Below, one piece after another: positions 7,501 to 9,171 of a DNA stretch of 9,171 nt. The notes beneath the pieces were generated by a model that made no database searches, was not told the DNA's origin, and was given only the letters and a program-made list of their open reading frames with translations. How positions within the stretch are numbered: position 1 is the stretch's first letter; each line of letters opens with the position of its first letter. The DNA is taken from the NCBI GenBank assembly GCA_030596365.1, contig JAUVKG010000084.1, forward strand, positions 1 through 9,171. The letters run 5' to 3'. Origin of the DNA: Chlamydiota bacterium (GTDB taxonomy: Bacteria > Auribacterota > UBA3054 > B51-G9). The position numbers and the translations under genes were made by a program.

Positions 7501-7546
7501 TAGTGTTGAGTTAAAGGCTCTTCTTTTAAAATCGGCAGAGAATTAA
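4520..7546 (+). CDS. Large secreted protein, possibly a divergent TIM-barrel glycoside hydrolase
   Basis: I do not recognise a named family. The 1008-residue protein starts with a clear type I signal peptide: lysines in the n-region, hydrophobic core 11-24, and likely cleavage after AVA at residue 30. Residues 31 to about 500 look rich in beta strands, suggesting beta-sandwich modules. From about 510 to 760 the pattern recalls clan GH-A-like barrels: VLSWNAHG (W523), a strand-like LKLNVFPRIEYGGSDD segment (578-593, E587), NFLFTSYS followed by NLFEKET (664-682), and YRKWYQLKLMNFLEKL around W709. The final part (YVAIINKS at 942-949, ending in SLDSVELKALLL) resembles C-terminal beta-sandwich domains of such enzymes. 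Catalytic residues cannot be assigned. It begins a three-gene operon, with only 7 bp to the next gene. The role as a secreted carbohydrate-active enzyme is inference; it could be a non-catalytic surface protein. Confidence 0.85.
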   Translation: MKISKQLSKKIILSFLILLTAFVFCEIAVASSPGKLHLKPLRKKVRVIRKPGEWIYSRIPSPGNNYDELEYDVRVSVSEGETYAKCTLFTTKERDDLITAPYVRFLYTNGVEFGIVEFSNATFWSQGGVIRTTVKLPGLPHHYYIACGYGYYKDTMYSHMQGGPEETIVDASTGKIIHRGSIKNAKNFVLDIKNDKDIIQAGKTYYVRIVDNSPMNLTGVSENVGLNYKIYNSGTGRLLSSMEDVQDVNLRLRLSGNYLLMMQVGRDTDVEWRTMKQITVLPAFEQTDDPAYLGSLIPNDSVSCGLRNDHHQLRDGRTDTTLGEEVVSGHLTGSHRTNIWNVIGRAVNHDRGFFGYMLGVSLKLNMPYLLEIKYTEDKPRTFSFLVGSGMYTPGIHTGHTMGQPEPRYFMEQIKFPLNDKVATAKFIVWAGLEEVRNGFYVGVVDPGLLSAPFSRKPLLLEISLNEFQTMGIPKIRRTFPKEYQRYTWVEPEDALPKDDIRFSPLINSIFYGLNSVAPAVLSWNAHGTANNSILFKSPRYRQQIRSLINGTEYETDKTEDSNKRYDYWNEYLKWSYQLKLNVFPRIEYGGSDDLPEKAHAVKSDGEPAVPYVRPSTGKSLSDSADITYPETLADANNLISEGVLNIKEEYKDILKQLIIRRRANFLFTSYSENAINLFEKETKTKLKGDSLKQKRLDVIASFQPQYRKWYQLKLMNFLEKLHATYEEILETDTGPLIYYHWRRSGMPYENVYFETLQKWNTKMKNIRKLPFEGFPLPNINEDDLTNAVGEWTATEEGLFLDIASSNLILCEVPVYGKLASNSGKYINMFERDGKLAVKIAPAIHSTSRIYLKPKRRSYYAGETFYHPRQYSMYEPVSVMSVANPTYLSFEQASPVCFPFADYARRFFMNFLSLPDIPMEEVTQNSQANGLIVKMGILNSKTYVAIINKSFLPVKDAKIFLPVLNANQIRMLVNYKNDIPFFVQEKGVTFNISLDSVELKALLLKSAEN

Positions 7547-7553
7547 TCTGATA

Positions 7554-8021
7554 ATGTCAAAATTAAACGAACATAATTCTCAACATGCTAAAGCATATGC
7601 TAACGGCATTCTAACGTCATTGATATTGCCAAGAAAGCGTAATGGATGCATGTGGTTTACAATCGTTTTTCTCTCTTGTACTCTTGTTGTGTTAGTTATT
7701 TTTTCAATTGTACTTTTTCTGAATGCATCCAAAATTTTTTCGAATCTTGGGCGCTATGCTTTGACACCAACTATGCAGGCAATTGATTCTGATGTCTCGC
7801 CTGAAGAACGCGCGGAGTTTTCCAATGCGTATATTAAAATATTTGCTCATATTGAAAAAAAGGGGATTACTGCTCTTGAACCGTGGACAGTTAACGCAAT
7901 GACTAATCTTGCTACTTCGGCTAAAGATCATAAGATAAGCCGTGAAGAATGTGTTGTTTTTATTTCGTTGGTTGAAAACGGATCGCATTCTGTAACCAAT
8001 AAATCCGGAACAAACAAATGA
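7554..8021 (+). CDS. Small single-pass membrane protein, function unknown
   Basis: No family recognised. Of 155 residues, the first 30 are polar and end in a basic PRKR patch (26-29). A single strongly hydrophobic segment spans about 33-56. By the positive-inside rule the N-terminus should be cytoplasmic and the C-terminal 100 residues periplasmic or external. The C-terminal part looks helical: SPEERAEFSNAYIKIFAHIEKKG (82-104) and a DHKISREE stretch (125-132) that superficially resembles the second half of an EF-hand. It starts 7 bp after the large secreted protein gene and overlaps the next gene by four bases (ATGA), so it is almost certainly co-transcribed with both. No Shine-Dalgarno site is seen. 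The function is unknown; a role tied to its two exported neighbours is inferred from position only. Confidence 0.85.
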   Translation: MSKLNEHNSQHAKAYANGILTSLILPRKRNGCMWFTIVFLSCTLVVLVIFSIVLFLNASKIFSNLGRYALTPTMQAIDSDVSPEERAEFSNAYIKIFAHIEKKGITALEPWTVNAMTNLATSAKDHKISREECVVFISLVENGSHSVTNKSGTNK

Positions 8022-8827
8022 CTAAGAAATTTTTGTGTATTTTTATATTAGTGTTCGTCTTGATGGTTTCAAATTTATTTGCCGGGAAAACTAATACACC
8101 GAAATCTTTTTCATCGAATGATTTAACTAAAACGGTTTCTAACGGTAAGGTTTTTTCTTACGCGCCGGGTCATTTCAAATTTATCCTTCCTGATTACTGG
8201 CAGGTAATTCCTGGGAAAGCACTTCAGCGATATAAAGATATTCTCAGAAAATTATATCCGGATAAAACCGCGCAAAATTACGTCCTCGCTATTCAGAGAA
8301 AAGCTCTGATGGATTTTACAATGCCTTACGCACTCATTGAAATAGAAGCAAGGCCTATGCCGACTGTTGAAGAAGTCGAAGCCGAAGCAATAAATTTTGC
8401 GCCAAACATTCGAAAAGCGTATGTCGATTTATTTAAAAGTAATCTTTTTGGTGAAGTGAAACCTATGCCGGCAGTTTATGATCCTGTGCATAAGGTTGTT
8501 GTAGGTTATTGTTCTATGTTCAGAGCAAAAGATAAACAAAATCTTACAACTGTTACAGCGATTTATCCATGCCGTTACGGATATGTCAGATTTCATTTTA
8601 CATTCCAACAAGATAAAGAAGAAAAATATTTCCCTGTTATCGAAGAAGTAATTAAATCGATGGAATTTGATAAAGGTTTTGCTTATGATGCTTCAGCGGC
8701 AAAAAAAAACAGTCGTGGTTTCAATCGGATGATCTACACAATTGTAATTGTTCTTGTGATTGTATGGTTTGGATTCAGAATTTTTGGCCGGCGATTAAAT
8801 AGTGGTTTTCGTTCAGGCAGTAAATAA
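8018..8827 (+). CDS. Envelope protein with signal peptide, PsbP-like domain and C-terminal membrane anchor
   Basis: The 269-residue protein has an N-terminal signal peptide (KK at 3-4, hydrophobic core 5-18, likely cleavage near A22) and a C-terminal transmembrane segment (about 239-256) followed by a basic tail (GRRLNSGFRSGSK), so the middle should face the periplasm. The middle (about 45-218) carries a pattern typical of PsbP/DUF1795-like alpha/beta domains: HFKFILPDYWQVIPG (52-66) near the start and YVRFHFTFQQDKEEKYFPVIEEVIKSMEF (189-217) at the end. This fold assignment is inference. The start codon overlaps the stop of the preceding gene as ATGA, suggesting translational coupling; a weak GGAA lies upstream. 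The gene is last in the operon and is followed by a strong terminator about 30 bp downstream. The function is unknown. Confidence 0.87.
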   Translation: MTKKFLCIFILVFVLMVSNLFAGKTNTPKSFSSNDLTKTVSNGKVFSYAPGHFKFILPDYWQVIPGKALQRYKDILRKLYPDKTAQNYVLAIQRKALMDFTMPYALIEIEARPMPTVEEVEAEAINFAPNIRKAYVDLFKSNLFGEVKPMPAVYDPVHKVVVGYCSMFRAKDKQNLTTVTAIYPCRYGYVRFHFTFQQDKEEKYFPVIEEVIKSMEFDKGFAYDASAAKKNSRGFNRMIYTIVIVLVIVWFGFRIFGRRLNSGFRSGSK

Positions 8828-8857
8828 ATAAGTGGTCGAACATTTTCCTCTTAAAAT

Positions 8858-8890
8858 AAAAAAGCCGCCGGATATTCCGGCGGCTTTTTT
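8858..8890. terminator. Strong bidirectional intrinsic terminator
   Basis: A perfect 9-bp stem, GCCGCCGGA (8864-8872) with TCCGGCGGC (8876-8884), closes a 3-nt loop (TAT). Six A residues precede it and six T residues follow, so it works as a T-tract terminator in both directions. It ends the plus-strand envelope operon and, 14 bp beyond the stop codon, the convergent lysine-rich gene. Confidence 0.95.
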
Positions 8891-8904
8891 CTGGGTGGCC
8901 CCAT

Positions 8905-9171
8905 TTATTTTTTCTTTTTGGCGGCTTTTTTCTTAGCAGGTTTTTTAACCACTTTTTTCTTAGCAGGTTTTTTAACCACTTTTTTCTTAGCTACTTTTTT
9001 AGCCACTTTTTTCTTAGCTACTTTTTTAGCCACTTTTTTCTTAGCTACTTTTTTCTTAGCCACTTTTTTATCCACTTTTTTCTTAGCTAATTTTTTAACT
9101 ACTTTTTTCTTAGCTACTTTCTTAACTACTTTTTTCTTTGCTACTTTTTTAGCCACTTTTTTCTTAGTTGC
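8905..9171 (-). CDS. Histone H1-like lysine-rich repeat protein (5' end outside the window)
   Basis: A very basic low-complexity tail made almost entirely of Lys, Ala and Val, with a few Pro, one Leu and one Asp; 47 of the last 83 residues are lysine. It resembles the C-terminal tails of bacterial histone H1-like proteins such as chlamydial Hc2 and of AlgP-type proteins, which bind DNA and help condense the nucleoid. The frame is open to the right edge: the codon at 9156 is GTG within the repeat and is preceded by in-frame ACT AAG AAA AAA, so it is probably an internal Val, not a start. The protein is built of 9-residue units of the type AKKKVxKKx. The stop TAA is at 8905-8907, followed by the shared terminator. 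An N-terminal folded domain may exist beyond the window. DNA binding is inferred from composition. Confidence 0.85.
   Translation of the reverse strand, partial: ATKKKVAKKVAKKKVVKKVAKKKVVKKLAKKKVDKKVAKKKVAKKKVAKKVAKKKVAKKVAKKKVVKKPAKKKVVKKPAKKKAAKKKK
8932..9171. repeat. 27-bp coding tandem repeat
   Basis: Within the lysine-rich gene the plus-strand word CTT(A/T)G recurs at 8932, 8959, 8986, 9013, 9040, 9055, 9082, 9109, 9136 and 9163. The spacing is 27 bp throughout except one 15-bp step (9040 to 9055), which fits an in-frame loss of 12 bp (four residues). The two units nearest the stop share a Pro-coding AGG variant. The array gives the plus strand an extreme pyrimidine bias. Confidence 0.85.

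Noticed and set aside
7924..7955. DHKISREE segment as a true EF-hand calcium site
   Set aside because: Only the second half of a loop is suggested; the required first acidic positions are missing, so calcium binding is not supported.
7704..7988. A 94-codon minus-strand open frame opposite the small membrane protein gene
   Set aside because: It is antisense to a gene with a clear transmembrane segment and tight operon spacing, and shows no features of its own.

Overview
The window is AT-rich bacterial DNA carrying six complete genes and one gene that runs off the right edge. The source is uncertain. The promoters match the sigma-70 consensus (TTGACA/TATAAT with 17-bp spacing), which argues against Bacteroidetes. 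Start codons lack clear Shine-Dalgarno sites, intergenic DNA is filled with 7-bp tandem repeats, and a histone H1-like lysine-rich protein is present. A member of the PVC group (Lentisphaerae/Planctomycetes-like) or a related uncultured lineage would fit, but this is a weak inference.

Layout. Positions 1-376 hold no gene. They contain three different heptamer tandem repeats, a short inverted repeat and two copies of a GC-rich hairpin repeat, the second of which runs into the last codons of alaS. On the minus strand, a HAD-family phosphatase/phosphomutase gene (3091-3756) is followed 44 bp later by alaS (377-3046). Both are probably read from one consensus promoter at 3789-3817. On the plus strand, a divergent promoter (3858-3886) drives a class I fumarase/tartrate dehydratase beta-subunit gene (3924-4451) that has no alpha-subunit gene beside it. 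An extended -10 promoter (4463-4471) then precedes a three-gene operon: a large secreted protein with glycosidase-like features (4520-7546), a small single-pass membrane protein (7554-8021) and a signal-peptide plus C-terminal-anchor protein with a PsbP-like middle (8018-8827). The last two overlap by ATGA. A strong bidirectional terminator (8858-8890) lies between this operon and the convergent lysine-rich gene (8905 to the right edge).

How the genes relate. alaS, the HAD enzyme and the fumarase subunit are housekeeping or metabolic genes. The three-gene operon is the least explained part: one protein predicted to be exported and two predicted to be membrane-anchored with periplasmic domains, probably expressed together at the cell envelope. 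The other distinctive feature is the repeat landscape. Heptad repeats of several sequences occupy the gaps, form a 5' leader, overlap a -35 box, and encode the last residues of the HAD protein; a hairpin repeat similarly supplies the end of alaS.
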